A program made the position numbers and the translations under genes. This document shows positions 25,228-37,519 of a stretch of DNA of 64,000 nt, one piece after another. This stretch comes from Balanoglossus misakiensis (lineage: Eukaryota > Hemichordata). Under the pieces are notes generated by a model. It saw only the letters and a list, made by a program, of their open reading frames with translations. It did no database searches and was not told the DNA's origin. The stretch lies in assembly GCA_040954595.2 (NCBI GenBank), contig CM082579.2, positions 248,001 through 312,000 on the forward strand, in the 5' to 3' direction. How positions within the stretch are numbered: the stretch's first letter is position 1; each line of letters begins with the position of its first letter.

Positions 25228-28200
25228 TAACAACGTGTACACGCTGGATATTGTTGTACTTGACCAAAGACCGGTTCAAGTTGCATACCATTTGTCTGAG
25301 CTTGGTAACCGTGTAACTTAATTGGCCAGGTATATGAGAGTAGACGAGGGTATTTGACCGTCGTCTCGCTCCACTGTTCTCCGTTTTACGATGGGTCAAA
25401 TTGCAAATTAAACAGCTAGAGTGAATAGAAGAGAGAGAGCTCGGTTACATTATTGTTTGGTAGCATTATATATTTATAAAGTCGAGTCGTCTGTTGTAAC
25501 AATAAGGTGACCCTATGCAGGCGTTCGCCAAGTCTATATTAGGACTGGCGTTTTAATGGAGACTTCAGTCGTAAAAAGAGATACTCTCAGGCCATCGAGT
25601 TCTCTATAAAGAACCTAATAATTGCCCTTTTATTTTCACATATTTCACTGAGAGAAATGGGCGTTTTATTTGTATACCATTGGGCTGGGCCAATCCCATG
25701 AGTGAAGAATGGCGTGCTCAGATGTGATATTCTTCGTCTGAATATAATTCCGTAAACAGTCGCCAAAATCAATGTAACACCCACAACAACCTGTTGAGCC
25801 TATCAACACAGAACAAAATTTATGAACTTCAAGTTTCACAGCGGGAGCAGTTGACATTATTGTAGAGAATAGTGTCGAACGTAAAACAATGAATTTGGGT
25901 TATATAACACTGAGCGGCTGGTCTACCCATCCGACTCATTTCATGACTGCCTTCATTTCAAATTGTGTACACGGTAGTCAAAGTTCGGCAACAGTACACA
26001 AGTCGGTAAAAACCGCGTCAGGCTAACGAGAGCATGTTGGCCAAGCAGTCCTGCTCTGTATGTGAGTCAGTCAATGCCCACTCGCATGAAAAGACCCGAC
26101 GTCCAAAGAACACAGGTTGTGGTTGAAACTCAATAGTTACGGTATGCATTGCGTTGTGTACATACAAACACGCAACCGCATATTTTTATCCGCGCAGAAT
26201 TACAAATCAGTCCTCCAAATATTGAGCGTCTAACATCGTTGTTTTATTTTGAAATTGTCGTTACAAGATCGATATGGACCGAATTTGTTGCGTAAAGCAA
26301 TTTAATCCCTTCATACCATAGAAGAAACTGAATAAAAACGATCTATATTTCCAATCCGCTTTGTATCAACGTAGCGTTGTTTATTTCTTCCGGCCCGGGT
26401 CCACCACACCTGTTCTTATCCTAGTCTGGTCCCACATGGACCTTGGAGGGTTTCATCCAAGTACAGTCCCTCCAAGTATTGTGCTGTAATTGCGGTCACC
26501 AAGGAGTTTGTCACCATCTACAAGTACTAAGACTCTATTGTTTTCTGTCCAAATCCTGATGTAAACAACATTGGCTGACCCTTTGAGTCAGATCTCACTA
26601 CAACCGGTGACCCTATCTCAGCCATTGCTAACCCCGACATAGCAACACAGCAGTAAATCGTAAATTTTCAGCATATTAACTGCAGTCTGCCATTTACTGT
26701 CCCATTTGCATGAAAAAAAAAATCGACACACAGCTCATTTTATTTCGCAGTAATGAAATGATGTCCAAGGTCTCTTGCTATGACAACTATCGTGTAGTAT
26801 TTGAGTGTGACTTGTAATCTGAACAAGTCCAACTTCAACGTTGGCTCAGTAACCGGACATCGTTCACACAGTGTCACGTTTTTCGTGTCACAGATAATAG
26901 TCATTCAAGAGGGGGTTAGAATTTGTTGGGTGCACACGTCATGGGAAAATATACCTCATAAAATGATCTGGGCACCAGCGACCAAGCTAGAAACACTTAA
27001 GCTTAATGTTCAAATTTGACGTTTTATTTTTTTTTAAAGAAGGACGACCTTATCAGGGGAGAGCCGATTTTAGGAGATTTTGAATACTCGCACGTGCAAT
27101 TAAACAAAACAAGAAAATCAATTTATCGTCAAGATATCTAGCTAGTGGCCAATAAAGCAAAGTTCATAAAATGCAGACTGACTGTAGGTATTGTAGGCGT
27201 TTTAGACGAATACGTGCGCCCGTGGTCAAACTTTAAGGCAACCAGACAAAAGCGAGACTATTTTTACACACAGTTGTTCAGAAACATTATGGAGTATGGG
27301 CCAGGATTTTTGTTGACTTTTTCCATTTATTCTTGTTCAATATTAGTTATGCACTGCAATATCAGATATTTAAGATTAGACACAAATAACACACAAAACA
27401 ATCACTGATTTACAGCACCCAATGTTTCTTTTGTGATCTCGGAAGGTCCGTGAATTCGTTTTGAGTGTCTCTTGACGTTCATGCCACGTCAGAGACTGGA
27501 GTTGCTCTAGGCTTGCACGCACGACATTGTCGCTTTTGCAATAGAGTGATTCTGTCAACGAATTGGGTATTAAAAAGAAATGTTCCCTTTTAACACACCG
27601 TTTCCATGACAACAGTCACGCGTGTTTGTTAAAGTTGTCTATGTATACATTGTGTACGCGTGGACTAGAGCGGGAGACGATGATTTAGTTCGATGGAGGG
27701 TAACGGGATATATATAAATTATGTTATCCGCGTCGCTTAATTTTAACTTCATGCAGAGCAATTTGATCAACCCCATGACGCTACAATGGCTGGGGACAGT
27801 TTGTCCATGGACAGTAAAAGAAAATAAACAGCCTAACGCGTGTTAATTGGTAGGTATACCAGTTGATTGACATTGATGAGAGATTTATTGGCACATATTG
27901 AACGGGTAACCAGTACGACTCTGTTCTGCCTGGTCGGTAGTTTGTGGGATACCGCCACTAATATTACACTGCATCCGAACGCCTACATGTCACAGTCTTG
28001 TTGAGAGTTTTTCATCTCCATGACAACCACGCATTACATTTTCATCGCTTTCACTGTATATTTGAATATATATGAATATGATACCCTATACTCTATACTA
28101 TAAGTTGTCTATTATTTATATTTTGATTTTTGAATGCATATATAACATGTATCATGGCGACTATTTTCCGATTCCAACAAAATACAACACACATCAATCG

Positions 28201-30601
28201 TAAATCCAAACTCATTTCGTCCACGTTGAGTTTAACCCGTTGTCTCACGTCACTACAGCTTGTTTGCCGATCTCTCCATAGATTCTCTGTACACGATACA
28301 CACAAGAAGGCTGTATCGGTGATCCGAAAAGTGGGCCACCATAACATGACCCCATGTGTTTATTTTCTGCCAACATTTTCAAAGCTTTGGACCCCGATAT
28401 TGTCATAAATGTCCCCATTAACACTCTTATTAGTTCTAATGAGGAGTTTTGACCACTAATTACCAAATTTTCACAATGTTGTGTTTATTGGGGGTCAACT
28501 GGGTCAGTTTATTTTTCGTTTTTGTAATTGAATGGCCTTTAGAAAAACTCAATTATTTCGGTTTTGAGCAAAACACAGCGCTATCGCTGTTTTCTATATT
28601 AAAAGTGGGTACCGTTATAGCAGACACAATAGACATCGTTGGACAATAGCATCTTCAGTGTTTGTGGAGAGTGTGTACGTGTGGATTGAGACAGACTACA
28701 TTGATGAATCTGCAAGTATTGTAAAAACATGTCACTAGGCACAATTCAAACTTAATAACAGTTGGCATGGATAGCCAATGTGTCTTATCTAAGTGACGCT
28801 TTCCAAACGGTTGACGGATACATTCTGTCTTTCAGACACAAGCCTACAAAACCTAATAACCCACCTGGGGTCGCCAGAGACAGATTTAATATCAAGCGAT
28901 TACAGACTGGATCTCGACGCCCCGCGAGTCCAATAGGACTTGATGAAATAAATTCAGACTAGCAAACTAAACGCCACGCACGCAATGCGTTTTCAATGAC
29001 CTTTCTCCATTGTCCACATATAGTCGCTGTAATTTCAGTTCATGTCTCCAGGGGGTTAGATCTATTGCAGTTTTTTATTATGGTTGGCTTGAATCACTTA
29101 GCCCTGTCGCATGAGACTGAAGAATTTGTACCTTTCTGTTCAGTCTTTTCATATATTTCCCAAGCGGCTAGACAAACATCGTGGCATTTTCCCATTCCAT
29201 GCTGTTTCAGCAGACTTAGATTCTTATAATAATTGCTTTTGACGCAAGGGTTCACAAAAGATCAGGAACGGATAGACTCCAACAAGAGTTGAATCCACGC
29301 TTGGTAATTTTATTGACTCCGATCGAGTCTTCCTATTTTAAAAGTCTTCTCATGTGCCTGGGACCATTAAATGAACCGATTGTGATTAAGAGACTTGAAC
29401 GACAGTGTAATTCAATCATTAATCTGTTCAGGGAATCATGCTTTTTGTCTAGCACCGTGGACCAGGTTGACAGGAGAAATCTTGCTACATAAAGGTGAAA
29501 CTGAACACACAGTAGCTTGACAACTCTACCTGCAAGCCCACGCCGATAAAATTGGCTATCAATCATCTGACATCTAATAAAACCGCATGAGATTGCGATC
29601 AAGTGCTGGCTCATTGTGTTCTTCAAACAGCCTTTCCACAATCAAAATGTCACATAAATGCATTTACCATTTCCTCGAATCAACGTCGCAAAGGCAACTC
29701 TTTCTATTGTTACATAGCAACGTATCCGCCAGTGCAGGGAAAACGAGACTTGATAATGGCCGAACTGTGTAAGGGAAATCACGGTCCTCGGTAAAATGTT
29801 GTTTGGTGACAAAAAGCCAATTTGCTTTTCTCCGGTAATTCGGTCAAGATAATCAGTAAATTTGTCAGATGGCATATGTCCCGTGTGTCTTTTCCACTGT
29901 GCTCACACACATTCGCAATATCCCTCTCACACAATCAAGGTCGCAAGGAATGCATTGTAAAATACAGCAACGCACACTCACAACCAGGCACGGCTAAGGA
30001 TCCGTCTAATTCTACTCGGAATGATTGATAACAAATCATTTGAGAATATCTTTTTGTTTGAGACGTAGAGATGATAGCCAACGAATCCAATCAACAGGTG
30101 GTTTTAAAATTGGTCTAATCTTAAAATGGTTGCGAAAAAATCACGTGAGACCCCAAACAATGCTCTGCAAAGACAAACTTGCAATGAACAAAACCAATTT
30201 GAAGTCTTCTTAGAGGACTTTTTAAAATAAAAATTTTATGATTCGTGCCTTGGGCCATTTGCCAAAGTCCTTCACAGTCACGTGACGTTTACATTTTCCA
30301 CATTCGTAACCGGGATGACAAAGCCTCGACAGCCACGTTGTGTAAGTCTGTGCAGTACTGTGTCCAAATCATTGTTGACACGGCGCATTCTGGTGTCACT
30401 CTTTTGGACTTGGGATCTAACAAAAGCAATTGTCCATGCTGAAGTTGGTTACATCACATTTAGATGTTGGTAGGACTACCATGTTATGTTTGTATGTGTG
30501 TAACAATGAAGCCAACAAATACAATGGATTGGACCACTTCTTTTGCATTCCTCTGAAACTCTGGCCATGTAAAGTTTACATTGGACAAAATGGAAAAACG
30601 C

Positions 30602-30655
30602 AGGGGGGGGGGGTTGAAGGGGGAAGGGAAGGGAAGGGAGGGAGGGATGGATGGA
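30602..30655. repeat. G-rich / GGGA simple repeat
   Basis: A G11 tract followed by GGGAA and GGGAGG repeats ending in GGAT repeats. Purine-only on the plus strand. Confidence 0.85.
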
Positions 30656-33600
30656 TCATTCAAACGCAAACGCGGTATACCTTTAAAGCAAAAGTGAGTC
30701 CTAGTGACCTTACAACTCAATGTTTTGTGAATTATATTTAATTCAGTCGGGGGATTAAACTTCTGATTGTCCAACCACTGTATAGATGTTTGGACATGTT
30801 TTGTGCATTGAATTGAAAATCTTGCCGCTTATTGTGGCATATATAGAATGTATGATTTCAATAACTTATTCTCCAGTACATGTATACCAGCATTTAGAGA
30901 CAGTGGGGTCTTTTTATCTGCGCATAACATGACCGTTTCACAGGCAGCAGCTTTTGAACATTTTTTTTTATTATTGATCTGTTAGTTTCGTCAACGGTAG
31001 CTTCTTTTGTTATCAATGTTAAATACCACATGAAAGCATAATATAACTTGAGAGCTTGTGCAAACACAATGAAATAAAACACGTCATTGTCAAATTGAAA
31101 AGCTGCAGGCGACACACCCAAACAGACCTCCCATAACGTAACGGGCACACCTTCAATAACTGATGGAACACCTCTCTATGAATTGGCTAACAGGACAGAA
31201 TAAAAACGAAATTGCTTTTGAACATAAAGTTCATAAAAAACAAACTATTGTACAGATGAGATTTTTCGACTCTGCATGTAATCATTGTGTCATGCCAAAC
31301 CCACTTTTCGGGTCGGGCTGTTCAGTGCCCTTTAGAGAAAGACGTGTGGACATTGTACTCGATAACAACCGGGTGTCTGGAAACCAATATGTTCATGTCT
31401 TATCAGTAGCTATCAGTTTCACCTGTGACACCGGTAAACATCTTGCTGTTTAGTCCGTAAGATGTTGTCCCAATTCAGTTGTTTCTAACTATTACAGGAT
31501 AAATCCTAATTTAGCAGTTGACAAAGTCTGTTTCTCAACGTATAATGAGTTCCAAGTTGGTACAAACAGTATAAACCATATTAGCTATATATTTTGACCA
31601 CCAGTAAGCACATTTTCACGATAAAGACGCCACCATAAACCAAAATGCCACACATGCGCAAAACTGACAACAGGCTCAAAGACTAAGCGACTATACTCAA
31701 GGGACTTTTGGATACCGGATATTGAGAAAAATCAATAGTTAAATAGTTCTTTCAAGGTCAAGATAATTAGTACGATGACTGAGAATAATCAATTTTGCCC
31801 AAACAAAATTAAAATCGACCTTTCCAACAAACTGTTTTTGACCACTGGGATTGATAAAGACTTTTAATTAAGATGTCTGTTCCTCTAGTCTAGAACCAAA
31901 AAGCTTCGCGTCTTTTGCATTAAGTCCCGTTTGTATCTGAGACAACCTATCCCCTTCCATGTCTGGACTCTCTATTTCAATCTAAAGCTCCATTAAGCCA
32001 ATGCAACCAAGGAAACTATTTGGTATTGAGTCCTTCATATTGCAACCAATATGAAGTATGGCATAACTCAGTACCTAGGACTAAAACAATGACATCAAAC
32101 AAACGTGGTGATCAAATACAGTGAAAATCGTGTACCAGGCAATTCCTTACATGTCTGTCAAATTCAATGCCATAGAAAATCAATATAATGAAAAGTAAAA
32201 ACAATGCAAAACTGTCCGAGCGGTACGTTGTGATGATAGTTTACTATTTGATAAGGAAAAATGACATTCTAACACTTTTTAGAATATTAATATAATTTGA
32301 ATGAGGGAGTGCAACGCTATGTCGACAAAGCCCACTCACACGATCACGATGCACGCTATGAAAGCTACGTAATCAACTTTAAAAATACAACTGTAAATGG
32401 ATGGCAAAGTTCAGATGAAGATTGGCGGCGTGTTTGTGATGTTTATCTCATGATTAGGTTAAGTAGATTATTTTGACACTGCCAGACATTTAATTTATAT
32501 CTCTGTCAACTGCATGTCATTAAGTTATGTTAAAATTATCATCCCCAGGGCTTTGTAAATATTGGAAATAATGGAAATGTCTCTCTCGATGTTAAATTTT
32601 CTCTGAGTCTCTCAAATTGACCTGTTTGGCTATCATATTCAAAGAGCAATGGCAATTTGGATCAAACCATGCATGGTGGTGAATGAGTCAAAACGAAGAA
32701 ATGTGAAAAGAACTAAAACGTGTAACGGTCCTATTTTGCGGGTAGGTCTGAAAAATACCCAGGTCTACCACATGCCGAGGCGAATGTTTCTTATCAATGA
32801 CCTTCTAACCCTCATCTCGGTATATACCTTAGAACACAGTACAGCGCAGTGAAGTGTAAGCTAGTCACATCTAGGTGTTAAATTGGTCATGGTAACTGTC
32901 ATAATTCATGGCTTGGAAGTTGGAATGCTACTGTACTTTGTTACACTATAATCAACTCCTTCAAATACCACACAACTCCTGGTCAATAATTGACTTCATC
33001 CTTGTGTTAAGTGATTGAGTCTTTGTTTGTATTACTTAATCCCATGATATGTGGATTGCCTGCTTGGATGCTGGTTTAAAATTAGATTTCAGGTGGTCGG
33101 GTCCTTGAAAGGGCAGTAATGTGGTTAAGTCTTCCACAAACCAAAATGCTTTCTGAACTTCAACCATTTTTGGATGGGTTTGTGAGGAATAAGATTGCAT
33201 GAATGGAGAGAACACTACCATTATGAAGCAATCAATTGACTACAAACACTCCGTGTGACCATTGATCAGAGACCACCTTCATCTTGTACTTGATTTCAAC
33301 AAAAGCAATGTCCAGCGATAGGCCTAGATGTTTCACAGCTAAATTACCTATGGTTGTATATGCCAGTAAATGAGTAATTTCTATGATGTGTTCTATAGAA
33401 TTCTTCATATTGTTGAATATTTTGTCACTTTTTCATGTTACAGGGATCACTGTCATGATTGGCCCAAAGTCACCTGACTCATGTGCATAGCCACCGTTGG
33501 AGTAGATCACGTGTCAATGCAAGGTCACAGTGTGTATGGAGCACTTGACTGTGGCCAGGTGCATGAGTAAGGGTAATAGCATGTTACATCTGTCAAGATT

Positions 33601-33949
33601 GACTCAAAATGACAAATTAAATGTTAATTTGGCTATTAGCCACCACATAAAAGATTGAAATCAAAGCCAGGAATGACATCCCTCATCATTTGACTGAAAG
33701 ATAAGACTTGTTTGAAAACAACATCTCCACATCTACCACAGAACTTATGAAAATCTTTCAGGTAGATTCTATTCTACATGTATTTAATGCATATGACCAA
33801 GAACATTTCTATTAAATTTTTCTTTTAAAATTTGTTTGTTAAGAGAAATAATATGAGATGAATACAATCATAACTATTTAAAGTTTCCCAAAGTTCATTA
33901 CAGTGAAAAGAATCTCACCAATCTATGTACACACAAACCCCTTCAATGT

Positions 33950-34016
33950 CTGTCTGTCTGTATGTATGTAATGTGTGAATGTATGTGTGTGTATATATAT
34001 GTGTGTGTGTGTGTAC
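33950..34016. repeat. TGTC/TGTA/TG microsatellite
   Basis: Runs of TGTC and TGTA followed by TG and TA dinucleotides. A compound simple repeat. Confidence 0.85.
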
Positions 34017-34490
34017 ATCTCTACACCCGAATTCTCCTAAAATACATCAGTATGTCTGCATTGCAGACACTAACATGTGCAGCAGAACGAATAATTGATC
34101 CTGTATTTAATCAGACAAAATTCAAGAAGATTCTTACATCAATCTATTGGCCCAGAGTGATTTATTTGCTGGCAGAAATGCCCATATTTCTTTTCGACAA
34201 ACTTTGAAAAAAAAAAGACAGAAATGTAACAAGATTAAAGATGTAAAACCGAAACTACCCTGAGGAAGACATAAACATGCATTGATTAATGGTTGAATAG
34301 GAATGTATGAAGCACTGAGATTGACAAAAAAAACTAAAATAAGCTCTGGGTCCACCTTATGAACACAAGTTCAACAGCAAGTGAGATACCATCACTGGTC
34401 AACAACTACCATGTATGGAAAGTTACATGCAGTTCTTGTGGAGTACAGATGATTCTACTTATGTAACCACAAGGAACAAAACCAAAAAAT

Positions 34491-36540
34491 AATTAAAGCT
34501 GCAAGCAGCGTTGAAGGGGCCCAAGCATAGTGTGAATAACCATTAGACTCCATTCAGTGTTGTACAATTCAAATGCGTAGGCTGTATTTGCTCTCGATGT
34601 TGAGATATTGGGAAGTAGGCAACCACCCGAAATGCATGTCCTACAAGTACAAACACAACAACCAAAGGTGAACTTCTACGTTGTAAGTACTTCAGTAAGT
34701 ACATCAAAGGTCAGCTGAGGTACCCAAAATTGGGACAAAAATTAGGATTCTCTTTTGGTTCATATTCAAGACAACGGAAAATCCCCGCCCTTTGGGTTTG
34801 TCAAATTAGATATGGCCATAATAATGAGTTACGCAAGTAAGTTACAGGTGGCCCCAGGAATTTAGCATTTCATGACACAGAGGGTCCTACCCTACCCCTC
34901 CAAACACCTGGCTATATATGATGTGCATGCTAACATATGGAAAGCAGGTCAATGGACACCTGACGTCACCCAAAAATTTGACAATAAATTGTCATTCCTG
35001 TTTATGTCATGTGCAACAAATCATGCATCTGCAGCCCTTCCACTTTGCCTACCATTAGGTATACATGTAATACATGAATCAAGCAGGTGTCACAGGTATC
35101 CCCTTGTATTTGGCATTTCATGATAATTTCATCCCTCCAAATACCAAAGCTGCACCTGTACAACGTGCTGAGATGTGGCACTGTACGACAGAGGTCATCC
35201 AAATCACCTTATACGTTTGGGCAAAAATCAACTGACACACATTCGTCCCTGTGGAACAAAAACCACACATATCGCCCCGTTGGTTAGTGTAAAATTAAAT
35301 GTACAAAATCAATGACTTTGGCAGGTGCAACAGGTGACCCCGCCTTTGGTATACCATTATGGTCCTATCCGTATATCCCCCCACTCCAAACCTGCATGCA
35401 TCTGCTTTTATTCACTAAGCAAAAGCAGGTGAAATGTCACATAAGGTCGCCCACAACTTGACAGGAAAATCGGACTTCATATTGATCCATGTGCAACAAA
35501 AATCACGCTAGCATCCCTTTCATTGACCCCACAATTACGCATGCACATAATTGAGTTACGCAGGTGACCCCCGAAACGGGCGTATTATTTTGGTCCCATA
35601 CAGCTGCATGAACCTACGTGCCATTACGGGCGACCTGATAACCCCCACGGCCACCTGCGAGCCGACCCCCATACTGAACATCCAGTTGCAATGTCTTGAC
35701 TGAAGTAGGAACTTTTGAACGGCAACGAAGCCTGATCTCTGATTATTGCTGGTACCATACTCCCTTCGTGCAAGAAAATCACTGGTCTGCTTACGTATTC
35801 GGCCGATTTCCCGAACTAATACCCACTACATGTGACTACCATGTTAATGAAACCTGACTCGCCCATTAGCGACTGAGGGTCAAAGTCCACTGCCGCAATG
35901 TTAACCAGTGTAGCCGGGTCTGGATAGAAACATTTGAACGGCAACAGCTAACAAACTCAGCGTACTTCAATAAAACGCCCTAACACAGACTGAACTCTGA
36001 TAATGTGTTGTCCCAAAATTCATTCCGTGGAAAATAATCACTGGTCTGTTTACGTATTTCAGCCGATTTTCCAACGAAGTGTGTACCCTGCTAATGAGAC
36101 CTCCGCAGGATTACGTAATGACAGTGAAAGTCCGATACCCAAGTGTTCGTCCTCAGCCCACCAAAAAATGCGAAAAATATTACAAAAATCTTCTTCTCAA
36201 AATCGACTTGGCCTAGGACCTTGAAATTTGGCACAGGCGATTTTGGCCACATAGTCTACAAAAATCGCGAAAAGAATGTACATGCCCCCATTAACGTGCA
36301 CATTAGGTCAATTTGAAAATTTCGCTCGATTACAGACACAAAGTCACGTGACTAATTACAAATTCAAAGGGCAGGTGCACTAGTACTCATGGGCCCCAAC
36401 CACCGTGCAAAATTTGGTAGGCGCAGCTGCCGGAATTTCAGAGAAAAACGGGCGCAAAAAAACGACTCAAGAAGAAAGAAGAAAAACTCCAGCAATAACA
36501 GAAGGGGACCAAGCGCCTGAGGGCGCTTGGTCCCCTAACA
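34491..36540. mobile_element. Candidate non-autonomous Helitron2/Helentron-like element
   Basis: The proposed 5' end contains a short hairpin (GCTGC-AA-GCAGC, 34,499-34,510) and then GAAGGGGCCCAAGC (34,513-34,526). The 3' end is a long perfect hairpin at 36,503-36,536: 15-base arms starting AGGGGACCAAGC with a 4-base TGAG loop, followed at once by A-A so that the terminus reads CTAA. The 5' 14-mer recurs with one mismatch as the left arm of that hairpin (36,501-36,514). Between the ends lie diverged tandem units of about 240 bp. No transposase or Rep/helicase ORF is present. Matching subterminal motifs, a terminal hairpin and internal minisatellite-like units fit non-autonomous Helitron2/Helentron elements; the exact 5' border is uncertain. 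Confidence 0.55.
34845..36090. repeat. Diverged tandem repeats of about 240 bp inside the Helitron-like element
   Basis: Units share the marks CAGGTG(A)CC at 34,845, 35,093, 35,331 and 35,561, each followed by a (C)ATT..GGTCC..CTCCAAA block and GTGCAACAAA-TCA-GC-CC. A second pair shares GAACGGCAAC (about 35,718 and 35,937) and ATCACTGGTCTG (about 35,778 and 36,028). Copies are heavily diverged. Confidence 0.6.
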
Positions 36541-37359
36541 ATATGTGCAACATTGCCGCAATGTTTTTTGTGTCTGTTTGCATGTCTCTGTGTGTGTCTA
36601 TATGTTTGGTCAGATCACAGAATACTGCCATGTATTTGGGGTCAATGTTGCCCTTTTTATTGGCACATTACACACCAACTATTGTAAAAAGTTTCATTAG
36701 TTTCAAGCAGATCAGTTGGTTGTACTTGCTCCAAGTAAGTACATTTATTTGTGTTTATAGTCAAATTTTAATCAAATAAAATTATTTTAGCTGCCCATCA
36801 TTTGACGTCCAAGCCAACTGCGTGCGTTCACCTTCACTAACTTAGATGATAGTTGAACTAATCAGATATGACCACAAAATTAAAATATAAACATGCTCAC
36901 AATAACTGCAAGAAACTGACAACAAAATTTTAAAAACCTGACACATCTGAACATACTTCCATGAAAGAACTTGTCAATCACCTGCATTGTGGATTGAATA
37001 AACCAAATTATGACAATGAGAATAATGTGAAATATAAATAACAGTTTTCAGTGGATAGTAAGGTAAAAATGGCGTTAAGGTAGTGCATGCAGCCATACAC
37101 ACACACACACACACGTGCATGCACGCACACAAGCACACACACACACACAGACAGACCAGTAGCAGATGTCGACTAAATCCCATAAGCTCCCACCGGTATT
37201 ATAATTAATAAATGGGAGCTAAAAAAATGTATTTCACTTCACCTGTCATATTTGGATATTTCAGAGCCACATACCGTGTTCATTTTTGGTTTAAAATGTG
37301 ATCAATATTATGCCTGTACAGTGCACAGAGGCAGAAGATGACAATGATTGCAACCCAGT
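36541..37359. other. Intergenic DNA with a CA microsatellite
   Basis: About 0.8 kb with no supported gene. It contains a (CA)n tract at about 37,097-37,148 and otherwise AT-rich single-copy-looking DNA just beyond the 3' end of ETFDH. Confidence 0.55.
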
Positions 37360-37365
37360 TTTATT
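37360..37365 (-). promoter_or_regulatory. Candidate polyadenylation signal for ETFDH
   Basis: TTTATT on the plus strand reads AATAAA on the minus strand, 155 bp after the ETFDH stop. It would give a short 3' UTR. Confidence 0.4.
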
Positions 37366-37519
37366 GGCCATATTGTGAACCACCATTTCATCACAGACTG
37401 TGTCACTTTAAACTTGGACTACGGTGCATTGCATTGTTAATAATATCAAATACTTTACAATATTGCCCAGTCTTGGGATCCCATCTCCCTTCCCAACCCA
37501 TTGTATAAAAAAAATTAAT

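Larger units (their letters stand above)
24467..34490. other. Gene-poor intergenic stretch
   Basis: Ten kilobases with no ORF that I can link to a family and no run of exons with matching phases. Small ORFs are scattered on both strands with AT-biased composition. One short ORF (28,762-28,962) has an acceptor-like CTGTCTTTCAG at its middle and is noted separately. Simple repeats occur at 30,602-30,655 and 33,950-34,016. Distal enhancers or a non-coding RNA cannot be excluded from sequence alone. Confidence 0.5.

Noticed and set aside
36974-37183. Cys-Val-rich minus-strand ORF
   Set aside because: It is the (CA)n microsatellite read as protein.
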